64,000 nt of DNA from Streptomyces poonensis (lineage in GTDB: Bacteria; Actinomycetota; Actinomycetes; Streptomycetales; Streptomycetaceae), in contig NZ_BMVW01000001.1 of the NCBI RefSeq assembly GCF_014650915.1, positions 806,001 through 870,000 on the forward strand. The letters are read 5' to 3'. Below, piece by piece: positions 17,119 to 26,300 of this stretch. Under the pieces are notes generated by a model. The model made no database searches. It had not been told where the DNA came from and was given only the letters and a program-made list of their open reading frames with translations. A program made the translations under genes and the position numbers. Within the stretch, counting starts at the first letter, position 1; every line of letters begins with the position of its first letter.

Positions 17119-18744
17119 ATGTCCGAGCCGAAAGAGCCCCAGGAGATCCAGGAGACCCTGGAAAGCCAGGAGATCGACATCCACACCACCGCGGGCAAGC
17201 TCGCGGATCTGCGGCGCCGCATCCACGAAGCGACGCACGCCGGCTCCGGGCGCGCGGTGGAGAAGCAGCACGCGAAGGGCAAGCTGACGGCCCGTGAGCG
17301 CATCGAACTGCTGCTGGACGAGGATTCGTTCGTCGAGTTCGACGAGTTCGCCCAGCACCGTTCCACGAACTTCGGCCTGGAGCAGAACCGCCCGTACGGC
17401 GACGGCGTCGTCACCGGCTACGGCACGGTGGACGGCCGCCCGGTGGCCGTCTTCTCGCAGGACTTCACGGTCTTCGGCGGCGCCCTCGGCGAGGTCTACG
17501 GGCAGAAGATCGTCAAGGTGATGGACTTCGCGCTGAAGACGGGCTGCCCGGTCATCGGCATCAACGACTCCGGCGGCGCCCGCATCCAGGAGGGCGTGGC
17601 CTCGCTCGGCGCGTACGGCGAGATCTTCCGCCGCAATGTGCACGCGTCCGGTGTCGTCCCGCAGATCAGCCTGGTCGTCGGCCCGTGCGCGGGCGGCGCG
17701 GTCTACTCCCCCGCCATCACCGACTTCACGGTGATGGTCGACCAGACCTCGCACATGTTCATCACAGGACCCGACGTCATCAAGACGGTGACCGGCGAGG
17801 ACGTCGGCTTCGAGGAGCTGGGCGGCGCCCGCACCCACAACAGCACCTCGGGTGTGGCCCACCACATGGCGGGCGACGAGAAGGACGCCGTCGAGTACGT
17901 CAAGCAGCTGCTGTCGTACCTGCCGTCCAACAACCTCAGCGAGCCCCCGGCGTACCCGGAGGAGGCGGACCTCGCCCTCACCGACGAGGACCGCGAGCTG
18001 GACGTCCTGGTCCCGGACAGCGCGAACCAGCCGTACGACATGCGCACGGTGATCGAGCACGTGCTGGACGACGCCGAGTTCTTCGAGACGCAGCCGCTGT
18101 TCGCGCCGAACATCATCACGGGCTTCGGCCGGGTCGAGGGCGCCCCGGTGGGCGTCGTCGCCAACCAGCCGCTCCAGTTCGCGGGCTGCCTGGACATCGA
18201 CGCCTCCGAGAAGGCCGCGCGCTTCGTCCGCACCTGCGACGCCTTCAACGTCCCGGTCCTCACCTTCGTGGACGTCCCCGGCTTCCTGCCGGGCGTCGGC
18301 CAGGAGCACGAGGGCATCATCCGCCGCGGCGCCAAGCTGATCTACGCGTACGCCGAGGCCACGGTGCCGCTGATCACGGTCATCACCCGCAAGGCGTTCG
18401 GCGGCGCGTACGACGTGATGGGCTCCAAGCACCTGGGCGCGGACCTCAACCTCGCCTGGCCGACCGCCCAGATCGCGGTCATGGGCGCCCAGGGCGCGGT
18501 CAACATCCTGCACCGGCGCACCATCGCGGCCGCCCCGGAGGAGGAGCGCGAGGAGGTGCGGGCCCGCCTGATCCAGGAGTACGAGGACGCGCTCCTCAAC
18601 CCGTACACGGCGGCCGAGCGCGGCTACCTCGACGCGGTGATCATGCCGTCCGACACCCGGTCCCACATCGTGCGCGGCCTGCGTCAGCTGCGCACCAAGC
18701 GGGAGAACCTGCCGCCGAAGAAGCACGGCAACATCCCGCTCTAG
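17119..18744 (+). CDS. pccB: Propionyl-CoA carboxylase beta subunit
   Basis: Carboxyltransferase subunit, 541 residues, that moves CO2 from biotin to an acyl-CoA to make methylmalonyl-CoA for fatty-acid and polyketide synthesis. Two crotonase-like halves are present; oxyanion motifs are [10 protein letters not shown] and [12 protein letters not shown]. Asp432 in AYDVMGSK corresponds to the residue (Asp422 in S. coelicolor PccB) known to favour propionyl-CoA over acetyl-CoA, so propionyl specificity is expected. The N-terminus has about ten extra acidic residues compared with that protein. It is followed closely by the epsilon subunit gene. The biotin-bearing alpha subunit is AccA2 at 20.8 kb. 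Confidence 0.97.
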   Translation: MSEPKEPQEIQETLESQEIDIHTTAGKLADLRRRIHEATHAGSGRAVEKQHAKGKLTARERIELLLDEDSFVEFDEFAQHRSTNFGLEQNRPYGDGVVTGYGTVDGRPVAVFSQDFTVFGGALGEVYGQKIVKVMDFALKTGCPVIGINDSGGARIQEGVASLGAYGEIFRRNVHASGVVPQISLVVGPCAGGAVYSPAITDFTVMVDQTSHMFITGPDVIKTVTGEDVGFEELGGARTHNSTSGVAHHMAGDEKDAVEYVKQLLSYLPSNNLSEPPAYPEEADLALTDEDRELDVLVPDSANQPYDMRTVIEHVLDDAEFFETQPLFAPNIITGFGRVEGAPVGVVANQPLQFAGCLDIDASEKAARFVRTCDAFNVPVLTFVDVPGFLPGVGQEHEGIIRRGAKLIYAYAEATVPLITVITRKAFGGAYDVMGSKHLGADLNLAWPTAQIAVMGAQGAVNILHRRTIAAAPEEEREEVRARLIQEYEDALLNPYTAAERGYLDAVIMPSDTRSHIVRGLRQLRTKRENLPPKKHGNIPL

Positions 18745-18800
18745 TCCGCACCACCCGTCCACACCCCTCTCCCGCCTCTCTCCGACCCCTTGGAGCCGAT

Positions 18801-19010
18801 GTGACGATCAAGGTCGTACGGGGCAATCCGACCCCCGAGGAGCTGGCCGCCGCACTAGCGGTGGTCAGGGCGCGCGCCGCGGCGGCGGCGGCCGAGCCGT
18901 CCGGCGCGCCCCGGCCGCGGGACTCCTGGGCCGATCCGGCCCGCGTCGCCGGCCGCCGGCTGCCCCAGCCGGGCGCGACGGCGTGGAGCCGCACCTTCTG
19001 GCCCGGCTAG
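18801..19010 (+). CDS. pccE: Acyl-CoA carboxylase epsilon subunit
   Basis: A 69-residue subunit that binds the alpha-beta complex and raises its activity. The start VTIKVVRGNPTPEELAAALA and the Trp-containing end AWSRTFWPG are the family signature. TTGGAG lies five bases before the GTG at 18801. The reading frame is also open upstream through pccB, but those codons are not used. It lies 56 bases after pccB, so the two should be cotranscribed. Confidence 0.92.
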   Translation: MTIKVVRGNPTPEELAAALAVVRARAAAAAAEPSGAPRPRDSWADPARVAGRRLPQPGATAWSRTFWPG

Positions 19011-19103
19011 GACCGGCCCACCGAACGGGACCCGCTGACGGACCCGGCCGCTCCGCTCCGGCGGAACCGCCGGGTCCGTCTACTCATGACGAGCCGCGCA
19101 AGT

Positions 19104-19119
19104 TGAGTACGCGTACTCA
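19104..19119. promoter_or_regulatory. Perfect 16-bp palindrome
   Basis: TGAGTACGCGTACTCA is fully self-complementary. It lies 35 bases upstream of the small membrane-protein gene and after pccE, a position suited to an operator. No second copy was noticed in the window. Confidence 0.55.
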
Positions 19120-19154
19120 GGCGCCGGACCGGCGGCGGTCGCAGCATCGGTGAC

Positions 19155-19283
19155 ATGCTGTGGTCCGACCCCGAGAACGAGCCGCCCAAGGAGCTGCGCG
19201 ACATGCAGGACATGTTGCGGCGGCTGGGCGTCCTGGTGGCGTTGGCCATGGTGCTCGTGATGCTGTGCATCGGAGTGCGGTGA
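19155..19283 (+). CDS. Small single-pass membrane protein
   Basis: A 42-residue protein, MLWSDPENEPPKELRDMQDM at the start, then a helix RRLGVLVALAMVLVMLCIGV that should span the membrane. The charged N-terminus is predicted cytosolic. No obvious ribosome site precedes the ATG. It is placed between pccE and maf on the same strand. Coding potential is supported by GC3 bias and an in-frame stop right after the helix; function is unknown. Confidence 0.65.
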   Translation: MLWSDPENEPPKELRDMQDMLRRLGVLVALAMVLVMLCIGVR

Positions 19284-19334
19284 GCCCCGTACCGCGGTCC
19301 CCGGCACCGCGGGGCGGGGCCCCGGACGCGCCGC

Positions 19335-19340
19335 TACCCT
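19335..19340 (+). promoter_or_regulatory. Leaderless -10 element of maf
   Basis: TACCCT lies six bases before the maf ATG, with no Shine-Dalgarno sequence between. Confidence 0.5.
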
Positions 19341-19346
19341 GACCGC

Positions 19347-19967
19347 ATGACTGATCAGCCGCGCCGCCGACTCGTGCTCGCCTCCCAGTCCCCCGCCCGG
19401 CTCGGCCTGCTCCGCAACGCCGGGTTCGCCCCCGAGGTGATCGTCAGCGGGGTCGACGAGGACGCCGTGACCGCCCCCACCCCCGCCGAGCTGGCCTGTG
19501 CGCTGGCCGAGGCGAAGGCCTCCGTGGTGGCGGCGAGGCCGGAGGCCCGGGGCGCGCTGGTGATCGGCTGCGACTCGGTGCTCGACCTGGACGGCCAGGC
19601 GCTCGGCAAGCCCGCGGACGCCGAGGAGGCCACCGCGCGCTGGAAGTCGATGCGCGGCCGGGCGGGCACGCTCCAGACGGGGCACTGCGTGTGGGACACC
19701 GTGAGCGGCCGGTACGTGTCCGGCACGGCGTCCACCGTGGTCCGCTTCGGCGAGCCCACGGACGAGGAGATCGCCGCGTACGTCGCCTCGGGTGAGCCCC
19801 TCCACGTCGCCGGCGCGTTCACGCTCGACGGCCGCTCGGCTCCCTTCGTCGACGGCATCGACGGCGACCACGGCAACGTCATCGGGCTCAGCCTCCCGCT
19901 GCTCCGGCGCCTGCTGCACGAGCTGGGCGTGGGCATCACGGAGCTGTGGGCGCCCGCGCGGGACTGA
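19347..19967 (+). CDS. maf: Maf-type nucleoside triphosphate pyrophosphatase
   Basis: House-cleaning enzyme of 206 residues that hydrolyses non-canonical or pyrimidine nucleoside triphosphates to monophosphates and is linked to septum inhibition. Family motifs are seen in order: [17 protein letters not shown] at the N-terminus, the catalytic region [18 protein letters not shown] with the Asp general base, and [20 protein letters not shown]. Length is normal. Transcription is probably leaderless (see 19335). The last codons approach a convergent membrane-protein gene with a 22-base gap. Confidence 0.93.
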   Translation: MTDQPRRRLVLASQSPARLGLLRNAGFAPEVIVSGVDEDAVTAPTPAELACALAEAKASVVAARPEARGALVIGCDSVLDLDGQALGKPADAEEATARWKSMRGRAGTLQTGHCVWDTVSGRYVSGTASTVVRFGEPTDEEIAAYVASGEPLHVAGAFTLDGRSAPFVDGIDGDHGNVIGLSLPLLRRLLHELGVGITELWAPARD

Positions 19968-19989
19968 GCGGGACCGAACCGGTCCGCGG

Positions 19990-20442
19990 TCAGGTGGTGC
20001 CGGGCGCGAGGGGCGCCCGGTCGCCCTGCGGGGCCGCGTCCGCCGGCCCGTCCGGGCGGTCGTACGTCATCAGCGTGAGCACGACCAGTCCGAACACCAC
20101 CATCATGAAGGCGAACGCGCCCCAGCCCACGAGGCCCACCGCGAACGCGCCGAGCAGGGCGTGCACCACGGCCGCGCTGAGGAGCAGGATGCGCCCGAGG
20201 CCGTGCGCGGGCCGGTTCCGCAGGGCGACGGCCAGCGCGGCGACGCCGCACAGCAGGAAGTACAGGCCGAAGACCACGCCGCCCGCCTTCGAGGCCACGG
20301 ACATGGCATGCGGGTCGAGCCCGCCGAGCGACATGGACTGGCGTTCGACGACGATGCCGAGGAACCAGTTGAAGCAGGCGATCGCCGCCGCTTCCACGAA
20401 GAGCACGAGCGCCGTGACCACTGCCACCGGTCTTCGGATCAC
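19990..20442 (-). CDS. Four-helix integral membrane protein
   Basis: A 150-residue membrane protein with four predicted helices (VAVVTALVLFVEAAAIACFN; GGVVFGLYFLLCGVAALAVA; ILLLSAAVVHALLGAFAVGL; FAFMMVVFGLVVLTLMTY) and a short polar tail. Helix spacing is regular and loops are short. GTG at 20442 has GGGTGGGG upstream, better than the frame opening at 20475. No functional family is recognised. It lies between maf and accA2 but points the other way. Confidence 0.82.
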   Translation of the reverse strand: MIRRPVAVVTALVLFVEAAAIACFNWFLGIVVERQSMSLGGLDPHAMSVASKAGGVVFGLYFLLCGVAALAVALRNRPAHGLGRILLLSAAVVHALLGAFAVGLVGWGAFAFMMVVFGLVVLTLMTYDRPDGPADAAPQGDRAPLAPGTT

Positions 20443-20825
20443 CGGTCCCCACCCGCCTTCACTGCCGCCGCGCACGCCCGGTGGCGTCGGCTGTTACCCG
20501 TAGTACTCGCCGAGACATCGCGCAGGCTACTTACGGGTAAACCCGGGGACAAGGGTTCTGACGACAGCAAAGAATCGTTGGGCCATTAGTAGGGATTCCA
20601 CAAAGAAACCCTGGTGCCCGCAGCACGGCCTCATAGAGACCTTGACCACACCGGAGAGCTAGGGTTTCCCCGAGGAGTCCTGTGCAGTCCACCGCGACAA
20701 GGGATTTCATCGGTCGAGCGAGCCTCGGGTCACGCTCCGTGTGGGCAAGCTCACCATTGAGGACGGGTCGAAACGCCGTGTCGGCAGTCCCTAAACTCGG
20801 CTTGTTTCAAGGAGAGGGAGCCATC
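20443..20825. promoter_or_regulatory. accA2 upstream region with inverted repeats
   Basis: No gene is supported in these 383 bases. TTACCCGTA at 20494-20502 is the exact complement of TACGGGTAA at 20532-20540, 29 bases apart; GAAACCCT at 20605-20612 pairs with AGGGTTTC at 20661-20668. The region is less GC-rich than its neighbours and must hold the accA2 promoter. The open frame upstream of the accA2 GTG is not used. Confidence 0.5.
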
Positions 20826-22601
20826 GTGCGCAAGGTGTTGATCGCCAACCGTGGCGAAATCGCTGTCCGCGTCGCCCGGGCCTGCCGGGACGCCGGGATC
20901 GCGAGCGTGGCCGTGTACGCCGAGCCGGACCGGGACGCTCTGCACGTCCGCGCGGCGGACGAGGCGTTCGCCCTGGGCGGTGACACCCCGGCCACCAGTT
21001 ACCTGGACATCGCCAAGGTGCTCCAGGCGGCCAAGGACTCGGGGGCGGACGCGATCCACCCCGGCTACGGGTTCCTCTCCGAGAACGCCGAGTTCGCGCA
21101 GGCCGTCCTGGACGCGGGCCTGATCTGGATCGGCCCGCCGCCGCAGGCCATCCGCGACCTGGGCGACAAGGTGGCGGCCCGGCACATCGCGCAGCGCGCG
21201 GGCGCCCCGCTGGTGGCCGGCACCCCCGACCCGGTGTCGGGCGCCGAGGAGGTCGTCGCGTTCGCCGAGGAGCACGGTCTGCCGATCGCCATCAAGGCGG
21301 CCTTCGGCGGCGGCGGCCGCGGCCTGAAGGTCGCCCGCACCCTGGACGAGGTGCCCGAGCTGTACGACTCGGCCGTCCGTGAGGCGGTCGCCGCGTTCGG
21401 CCGGGGTGAGTGCTTCGTCGAGCGCTACCTGGACAAGCCGCGCCACGTGGAGACCCAGTGCCTGGCCGACCAGCACGGCAACGTGGTCGTCGTCTCCACC
21501 CGTGACTGCTCCCTCCAGCGCCGCCACCAGAAGCTGGTCGAGGAGGCCCCCGCGCCGTTCCTGTCCGAGGAGCAGGTCGCCGAGCTGTACTCCGCCTCGA
21601 AGGCGATCCTGAAGGAGGCCGGCTACGTCGGCGCCGGCACCGTGGAGTTCCTGGTCGGCGTCGACGGCACGATCTCCTTCCTGGAGGTCAACACCCGCCT
21701 CCAGGTCGAGCACCCGGTCACCGAGGAGGTCGCCGGCATCGACCTGGTGCGCGAGATGTTCCGCATCGCCGACGGCGAGGAGCTCGGCTACGGCGACCCG
21801 GTGCTGCGCGGCCATTCCTTCGAGTTCCGGATCAACGGCGAGGACCCGGGCCGCAACTTCCTCCCGGCCCCCGGCACGGTGACGAGGTTCGACCCGCCCG
21901 CGGGCCCGGGTGTGCGCCTGGACGCGGGCGTGGAGTCCGGCAGCGTGATCGGCCCGGCCTGGGACTCCCTGCTGGCCAAGCTGATCGTCACCGGCCGCAC
22001 CCGCAAGGAGGCGCTGGAGCGTGCCGCCCGCGCGCTGAACGAGTTCACCGTGGAGGGCATGGCCACCGCCATCCCGTTCCACCGCGCGGTGGTCACCGAC
22101 CCGGCGTTCGCGCCCGAGCTGACCGGCTCCGAGGAGCCGTTCGCGGTGCACACCCGGTGGATCGAGACCGAGTTCGTCAACGAGATCAAGCCCTTCGCCG
22201 CCCCGGCCGACGGCGCCGAGGCCGAGGACGAGACGAACCGCGAGACCGTCGTCGTCGAGGTGGGCGGCAAGCGCCTGGAGGTCTCCCTCCCGGCCTCGCT
22301 GGGCATGTCCCTGGCCCGCACGGGCCTGGCCGCGGGCGCCAAGCCGAAGCGGCGCGCGGCGAAGAAGTCCGGCCCGGTGGCCTCCGGTGACACGCTCGCC
22401 TCGCCGATGCAGGGCACCATCGTCAAGGTCGCCGTCGAGGAGGGCCAGGAGGTCCAGGAGGGCGACCTGGTCGTCGTCCTGGAGGCGATGAAGATGGAGC
22501 AGCCGCTCAACGCGCACAAGGCCGGCACCATCAAGGGCCTGACCGCCGAGGTCGGCGCGTCCCTCACCTCCGGCGCCGCCATCTGTGAGATCAAGGACTG
22601 A
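20826..22601 (+). CDS. accA2: Acyl-CoA carboxylase alpha subunit (biotin carboxylase + BCCP)
   Basis: Biotin carboxylase fused to its carrier, 591 residues, partner of PccB and likely also of other beta subunits. The N-terminal ATP-grasp part begins [20 protein letters not shown] and contains the glycine-rich loop [16 protein letters not shown] and [15 protein letters not shown] Lys/Arg-rich linker leads to the C-terminal biotinyl domain; the biotinylated Lys is residue 556 in [13 protein letters not shown] at 20826 has GGAGAGGGAG nine bases upstream; frames opening earlier lack a ribosome site. A 16-bp hairpin terminator follows the stop. BirA in this window is the expected modifying enzyme. 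Confidence 0.97.
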   Translation: MRKVLIANRGEIAVRVARACRDAGIASVAVYAEPDRDALHVRAADEAFALGGDTPATSYLDIAKVLQAAKDSGADAIHPGYGFLSENAEFAQAVLDAGLIWIGPPPQAIRDLGDKVAARHIAQRAGAPLVAGTPDPVSGAEEVVAFAEEHGLPIAIKAAFGGGGRGLKVARTLDEVPELYDSAVREAVAAFGRGECFVERYLDKPRHVETQCLADQHGNVVVVSTRDCSLQRRHQKLVEEAPAPFLSEEQVAELYSASKAILKEAGYVGAGTVEFLVGVDGTISFLEVNTRLQVEHPVTEEVAGIDLVREMFRIADGEELGYGDPVLRGHSFEFRINGEDPGRNFLPAPGTVTRFDPPAGPGVRLDAGVESGSVIGPAWDSLLAKLIVTGRTRKEALERAARALNEFTVEGMATAIPFHRAVVTDPAFAPELTGSEEPFAVHTRWIETEFVNEIKPFAAPADGAEAEDETNRETVVVEVGGKRLEVSLPASLGMSLARTGLAAGAKPKRRAAKKSGPVASGDTLASPMQGTIVKVAVEEGQEVQEGDLVVVLEAMKMEQPLNAHKAGTIKGLTAEVGASLTSGAAICEIKD

Positions 22602-22644
22602 GCCGTACGGCACACTGCGTACGACGACGAGTACGACCACGCCG

Positions 22645-22685
22645 GGGCGCCCGGCGGACCGCGGCAGCCGGTCCGCCGGGCGCCC
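22645..22685 (+). terminator. accA2 terminator
   Basis: Perfect 16-bp stem (22645-22660 with 22670-22685) and nine-base loop, 44 bases after the accA2 stop. Confidence 0.88.
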
Positions 22686-22767
22686 TGGCGCGTTCCCCCG
22701 AGGGCCCTCGGGCGGCGCGGTGGCATGCTGGAGGCCGGCCGGTGCGGTGAGGGGAACGGTGGAGGCC

Positions 22768-23448
22768 ATGACGAGCAGGGCCCCGGGCGGGGCCGCCCAG
22801 GCGGGCCCGCGGGCGGGCGGGCAGCCGCCGCGGCAGCAGCGGGCCGACGCCCGGCGCAACCGCGAGCGGCTTCTCGTGGCGGCGCGCGCGGCTTTCGCCG
22901 CCCATGGCACGGACGCGTCGCTGGAGGACGTGGCGAAGCGCGCCGGCGTGGGCATCGGCACCCTGTACCGGCACTTCCCCAACCGGCACGCGCTGCTGAG
23001 CGCGGTCTTCGCCGACGCGGCGGAGCAACTCCTCGCGCGTTCCCGCGAGTTGCTGGTCGATCCGGAGCCGTGCGCCGCGCTCGTGGCCTGGCTGCGCGAG
23101 ATGATCAGTCATGCGGGCGAGTACCGGGGGCTGTCACGGGCGCTGATGGCGGTCTCGTCCTCCGCCTCGCCGGACCGCGGTTCGGAGCTGGCCCGGTGCG
23201 GCGGCCCGATCCGCGAGGCGGGTGGCGCCCTGCTCACCCGCGCGCAGGAGGCAGGGGCCGTACGCGCGGAGGTCCGGATCGGCGATCTCCTCCAGCTGAC
23301 CCATGCGATCGCGCTCGCGGCCGAGGAGACGCCGGACGACCCCGGACTGGCCGACCGGCTTCTCACCCTGACCCTCAGCGGACTGCGCGCGTACCCCGCC
23401 TTGGACGGGCCGCGCCCGAGTCCCGCCGCTGACGGGCCGCGCCCGTGA
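22768..23448 (+). CDS. TetR-family regulator
   Basis: A 226-residue repressor-type protein. After a disordered Gly/Gln/Arg-rich leader (1-30) comes the TetR DNA-binding domain (about 33-80; AFAAHGTDASLEDVAKRAGV and GIGTLYRHFPNRHALL). The C-terminal ligand domain is of the TetR_C_33 or similar SbtR-like class (LLVDPEPCAALVAWLREMIS). The ATG at 22768 has GTGGAGG two to eight bases upstream. It is transcribed away from accA2 and converges on the DeoR-type gene; targets are not evident from the neighbours. Confidence 0.9.
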   Translation: MTSRAPGGAAQAGPRAGGQPPRQQRADARRNRERLLVAARAAFAAHGTDASLEDVAKRAGVGIGTLYRHFPNRHALLSAVFADAAEQLLARSRELLVDPEPCAALVAWLREMISHAGEYRGLSRALMAVSSSASPDRGSELARCGGPIREAGGALLTRAQEAGAVRAEVRIGDLLQLTHAIALAAEETPDDPGLADRLLTLTLSGLRAYPALDGPRPSPAADGPRP

Positions 23449-23545
23449 AAAGGCGGGCTTTCGTCCTTGCGCGCCGGGGATCAGGGTGATCCACACCCGG
23501 CCGTCGGCACGGACAGTAACCGTCCGTGCTTCCGCCCGGGCACGG

Positions 23546-24508
23546 TCAGCGGCGGCGGAGGTCCGCCACTCGGGCCCGTTCCCGTTCGGCACCGGCGGCC
23601 TGGTCGCCCAGCACACCGGCCGTACGCAGGCCCGGGCTTCCGCCGCCCGGCACCTGGCCCCGGCGCGGGCCCGGAAGGGGCACGTCCCGGCGCCGTGAGG
23701 AGGAAGCCGGGACGGGATCACCTCCCGAGGCCCCGGCGACCGCGATCGACACGCCCTGGTCGGCGAGGGCCTGGAGCTCGGTGGCCGCGCGGTCGTCGTG
23801 CCCGGGCGGCTCGTCGGTCACCAGGCGGGTGATCACGTCGGTCGGCACGGTCTGGAACATGGTGTCCGTCCCGAGCTTGGTGTGGTCGGCGAGGACCACC
23901 ACCTCCGCGGCCGCCTGGACCAGGGCCCGGTCGACGGAGGCCGAGAGCATGTTGGACGTGGACAGACCGCGCTCGGCGGTGAGTCCGCTCCCGGAGAGGA
24001 AGGCCCGCGAGACTCTCAGCCCCTGCAGGGACTGCTCCGCTCCGGAGCCGACCAGGGCGTAGTTGGAACCGCGGAGGGTGCCGCCGGTCATCACGACCTC
24101 CACCCGGTTGGCGTGGGCCAGAGCCTGCGCCACCAGCAGGGAGTTCGTGACGACGGTCAGGCCGGGCACCCGCGCGAGCCGGCGTGCCAGCTCCTGCGTG
24201 GTGGTGCCCGCTCCGACCACGATGGCCTCGCCCTCTTCGACGAAGCCCGCGGCGAGATCGGCGATGGCCGTCTTCTCGGCGGTCGCGAGATGGGACTTCT
24301 GCGGAAAGCCGGACTCCCGCGTGAACCCGCCCGGCAGTACCGCACCGCCGTGCCGGCGGTCGAGGAGTCCTTCTGCCTCCAGTGCGCGCACGTCCCGCCG
24401 TACGGTCACTTCGGAGGTCTGGACGACGCGGGCGAGCTCACGGAGCGACACGGCACCGTTCGCTCGCACCATTTCGAGGATCAATTGGCGACGTTCTGCA
24501 GCGAACAC
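23546..24508 (-). CDS. DeoR-family transcriptional regulator
   Basis: Sugar-phosphate-responsive repressor. The N-terminal HTH (ERRQLILEMVRANGAVSLRE and SEVTVRRDVRALEAEGLLDR) and the DeoR sensor domain (EGEAIVVGAGTTTQELARRL; VLADHTKLG) are complete within about 255 residues. A further 60 residues rich in Arg, Pro and Gly follow, making 320 in all, longer than usual; a late frameshift or a dispensable tail are both possible. GTG at 24508 is preceded by TACTGT with a seven-base gap, indicating a leaderless message. It lies 1.8 kb from the purine nucleoside phosphorylase gene and is the leading candidate, by location only, for binding the CTACGCGCGTAG palindromes. That palindrome is absent from its own promoter. 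Confidence 0.88.
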   Translation of the reverse strand: MFAAERRQLILEMVRANGAVSLRELARVVQTSEVTVRRDVRALEAEGLLDRRHGGAVLPGGFTRESGFPQKSHLATAEKTAIADLAAGFVEEGEAIVVGAGTTTQELARRLARVPGLTVVTNSLLVAQALAHANRVEVVMTGGTLRGSNYALVGSGAEQSLQGLRVSRAFLSGSGLTAERGLSTSNMLSASVDRALVQAAAEVVVLADHTKLGTDTMFQTVPTDVITRLVTDEPPGHDDRAATELQALADQGVSIAVAGASGGDPVPASSSRRRDVPLPGPRRGQVPGGGSPGLRTAGVLGDQAAGAERERARVADLRRR

Positions 24509-24676
24509 GAAACTGACAGTAACGCGGCCGACCGTCTACTTTCAGCAGTTTGCGCCGAATAACAGAAGTTGTTCGCACGGCAGACCATGAAGTGGTATAG
24601 GCGCTTCTTGCTCGGCTTCCCGTCGTGCGCACAGCCGACAACTCCCCGCCCCCGGCGGGGAGTCCGCGCCACCTGC

Positions 24677-26125
24677 TCAGCTCCCGGCGGCCGTCTTCCG
24701 GGTGTGCAGCTGCCGGGCCACCTCGGCGATCGAGCCCGAAAGGGACGGGTACACGGTGAACGCGTTCGCGATCTGTTCGACGGTCAGGTTGTTGTCGACC
24801 GCGATCGAGATCGGGTGGATCAGTTCCGAGGCGCGCGGCGCCACCACGACACCGCCGACGACGATCCCGGTGCCGGGCCGGCAGAAGATCTTCACGAAGC
24901 CGTCCCGGATGCCCTGCATCTTCGCGCGCGGGTTGCGCAGCAGCGGCAGCTTCACCACCTTGGCGTCGATCTTGCCCGCGTCGACGTCGGCCTGCGTGTA
25001 GCCGACGGTCGCGATCTCGGGGTCGGTGAAGACGTTGGACGAGACGGTCTTCAGGTTCAGCGGGGCCACCGCGTCGCCGAGGAAGTGGTACATGGCGATA
25101 CGGCCCTGCATGGCGGCCACCGAGGCGAGGGCGAAGACACCGGTCACGTCACCGGCGGCGTACACGCCCGGGGCCGTCGTCCGGGACACCTTGTCGGTCC
25201 AGATGTGCCCGGACTCGCGGAGCTTGACCCCGGCCTCCTCCAGGCCCATGCCCGCGCTGTTCGGGATGGCGCCCACGGCCATCAGGCAGTGCGTGCCGCT
25301 GATGACCCGGCCGTCGGCGAGGGTGACCTCGACCCGGTCGCCGACGCGCTTGGCGGACTGGGCACGGGAGCGGGCCATCACGTTCATGCCCCGGCGCCGG
25401 AAGACGTCCTCCAGCACGGCGGCGGCGTCCGGGTCCTCGCCCGGCAGCACGCGGTCCCGGCTGGAGACGAGCGTCACGCGCGATCCGAGCGCCTGGTAGG
25501 CCCCGGCGAACTCGGCACCGGTGACACCGGATCCGACCACGATGAGCTCCTCGGGCAGCTCGTCGAGGTCGTACACCTGGGTCCAGTTGAGGATGCGCTC
25601 CCCGTCCGGCTTGGCGTCGGGCAGCTCCCGCGGGTGCCCGCCGGTGGCGATGAGCACGGCGTCCGCGGTGAGGGTCTCCTCGGTCCCGTCGGCGGCGCGT
25701 ACGACGACCCTGCGCGACCCGTCGAGCGCCTGCTGCCCCTCCAGCCGGCCGCGTCCGCGCATCACCCGCGCGCCCGCGCGCGTGACGGAGGCCGTGATGT
25801 CGTGGGACTGGGCGAGCGCGAGCCGCTTCACACGCCGGTTGACCTTGCCGAGGTCGACACCCACCACGCGCGCGGGGCTGTCGATGTGAGGAGTGTCATC
25901 GGCAACGATGATGCCGAGCTCCTCATAAGAGGAATCAAACGTCGTCATCACCTCTGCGGTGGCGATGAGAGTCTTCGAGGGCACGCAGTCGGTGAGCACC
26001 GACGCCCCGCCCAGACCGTCGCAGTCGACGACGGTCACCTCCGCACCGAGCTGCGCGGCCACCAGGGCCGCTTCGTATCCGCCGGGTCCGCCACCGATGA
26101 TCACGATCCGAGTCACGTACTCCAT
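24677..26125 (-). CDS. lpdA: LpdA-type flavoprotein NAD(P)H:quinone reductase
   Basis: FAD- and NAD(P)H-binding oxidoreductase of 482 residues with the pyridine nucleotide-disulfide fold ([14 protein letters not shown] for [20 protein letters not shown] for NAD(P)[10 protein letters not shown]). The redox pair is broken: Ser42 and Cys47 in [13 protein letters not shown] replace the two cysteines of lipoamide dehydrogenase. This matches M. tuberculosis LpdA (Rv3303c), which is a quinone reductase and not a dihydrolipoamide dehydrogenase. The C-terminal dimerisation domain ([14 protein letters not shown]) lacks the HxxxxE catalytic motif. The ATG at 26125 was chosen because [13 protein letters not shown] matches family starts; the upstream frame is not used. 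Divergent from the nucleoside phosphorylase gene. Confidence 0.92.
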   Translation of the reverse strand: MEYVTRIVIIGGGPGGYEAALVAAQLGAEVTVVDCDGLGGASVLTDCVPSKTLIATAEVMTTFDSSYEELGIIVADDTPHIDSPARVVGVDLGKVNRRVKRLALAQSHDITASVTRAGARVMRGRGRLEGQQALDGSRRVVVRAADGTEETLTADAVLIATGGHPRELPDAKPDGERILNWTQVYDLDELPEELIVVGSGVTGAEFAGAYQALGSRVTLVSSRDRVLPGEDPDAAAVLEDVFRRRGMNVMARSRAQSAKRVGDRVEVTLADGRVISGTHCLMAVGAIPNSAGMGLEEAGVKLRESGHIWTDKVSRTTAPGVYAAGDVTGVFALASVAAMQGRIAMYHFLGDAVAPLNLKTVSSNVFTDPEIATVGYTQADVDAGKIDAKVVKLPLLRNPRAKMQGIRDGFVKIFCRPGTGIVVGGVVVAPRASELIHPISIAVDNNLTVEQIANAFTVYPSLSGSIAEVARQLHTRKTAAGS

Positions 26126-26263
26126 TGTCCCGCACGCGCAGCGCGGCACGGCCTCCGGGGGCGGCAGGAGCCTCCTGAGGCGTCCACCACCCCCTGAGAC
26201 AACAGGAACACCCCACTCGTACAAAACAACAAGACAACGATCGCAACCCATCAGCATCGACAT

Positions 26264-26275
26264 CTACGCGCGTAG
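26264..26275. promoter_or_regulatory. Nucleoside-regulon palindrome, site 1
   Basis: CTACGCGCGTAG, a perfect 12-bp palindrome, at -37 to -26 relative to the inferred start of the leaderless PNP transcript. The same 12 bases occur upstream of deoC and add. Confidence 0.8.
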
Positions 26276-26287
26276 GCCGGGACCGGC

Positions 26288-26293
26288 TACTCT
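26288..26293 (+). promoter_or_regulatory. Leaderless -10 element of the PNP gene
   Basis: TACTCT ends seven bases before the GTG at 26301; there is no ribosome site. Confidence 0.55.
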
Positions 26294-26300
26294 CGTCCGC

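Noticed and set aside
17685..18800. Upstream part of the open frame that contains pccE
   Set aside because: It is the out-of-frame shadow of pccB; pccE begins at GTG 18801 behind TTGGAG.
20682..20825. N-terminal extension of AccA2
   Set aside because: The GTG at 20826 has an excellent ribosome site and gives the family start; the extension runs through the promoter.
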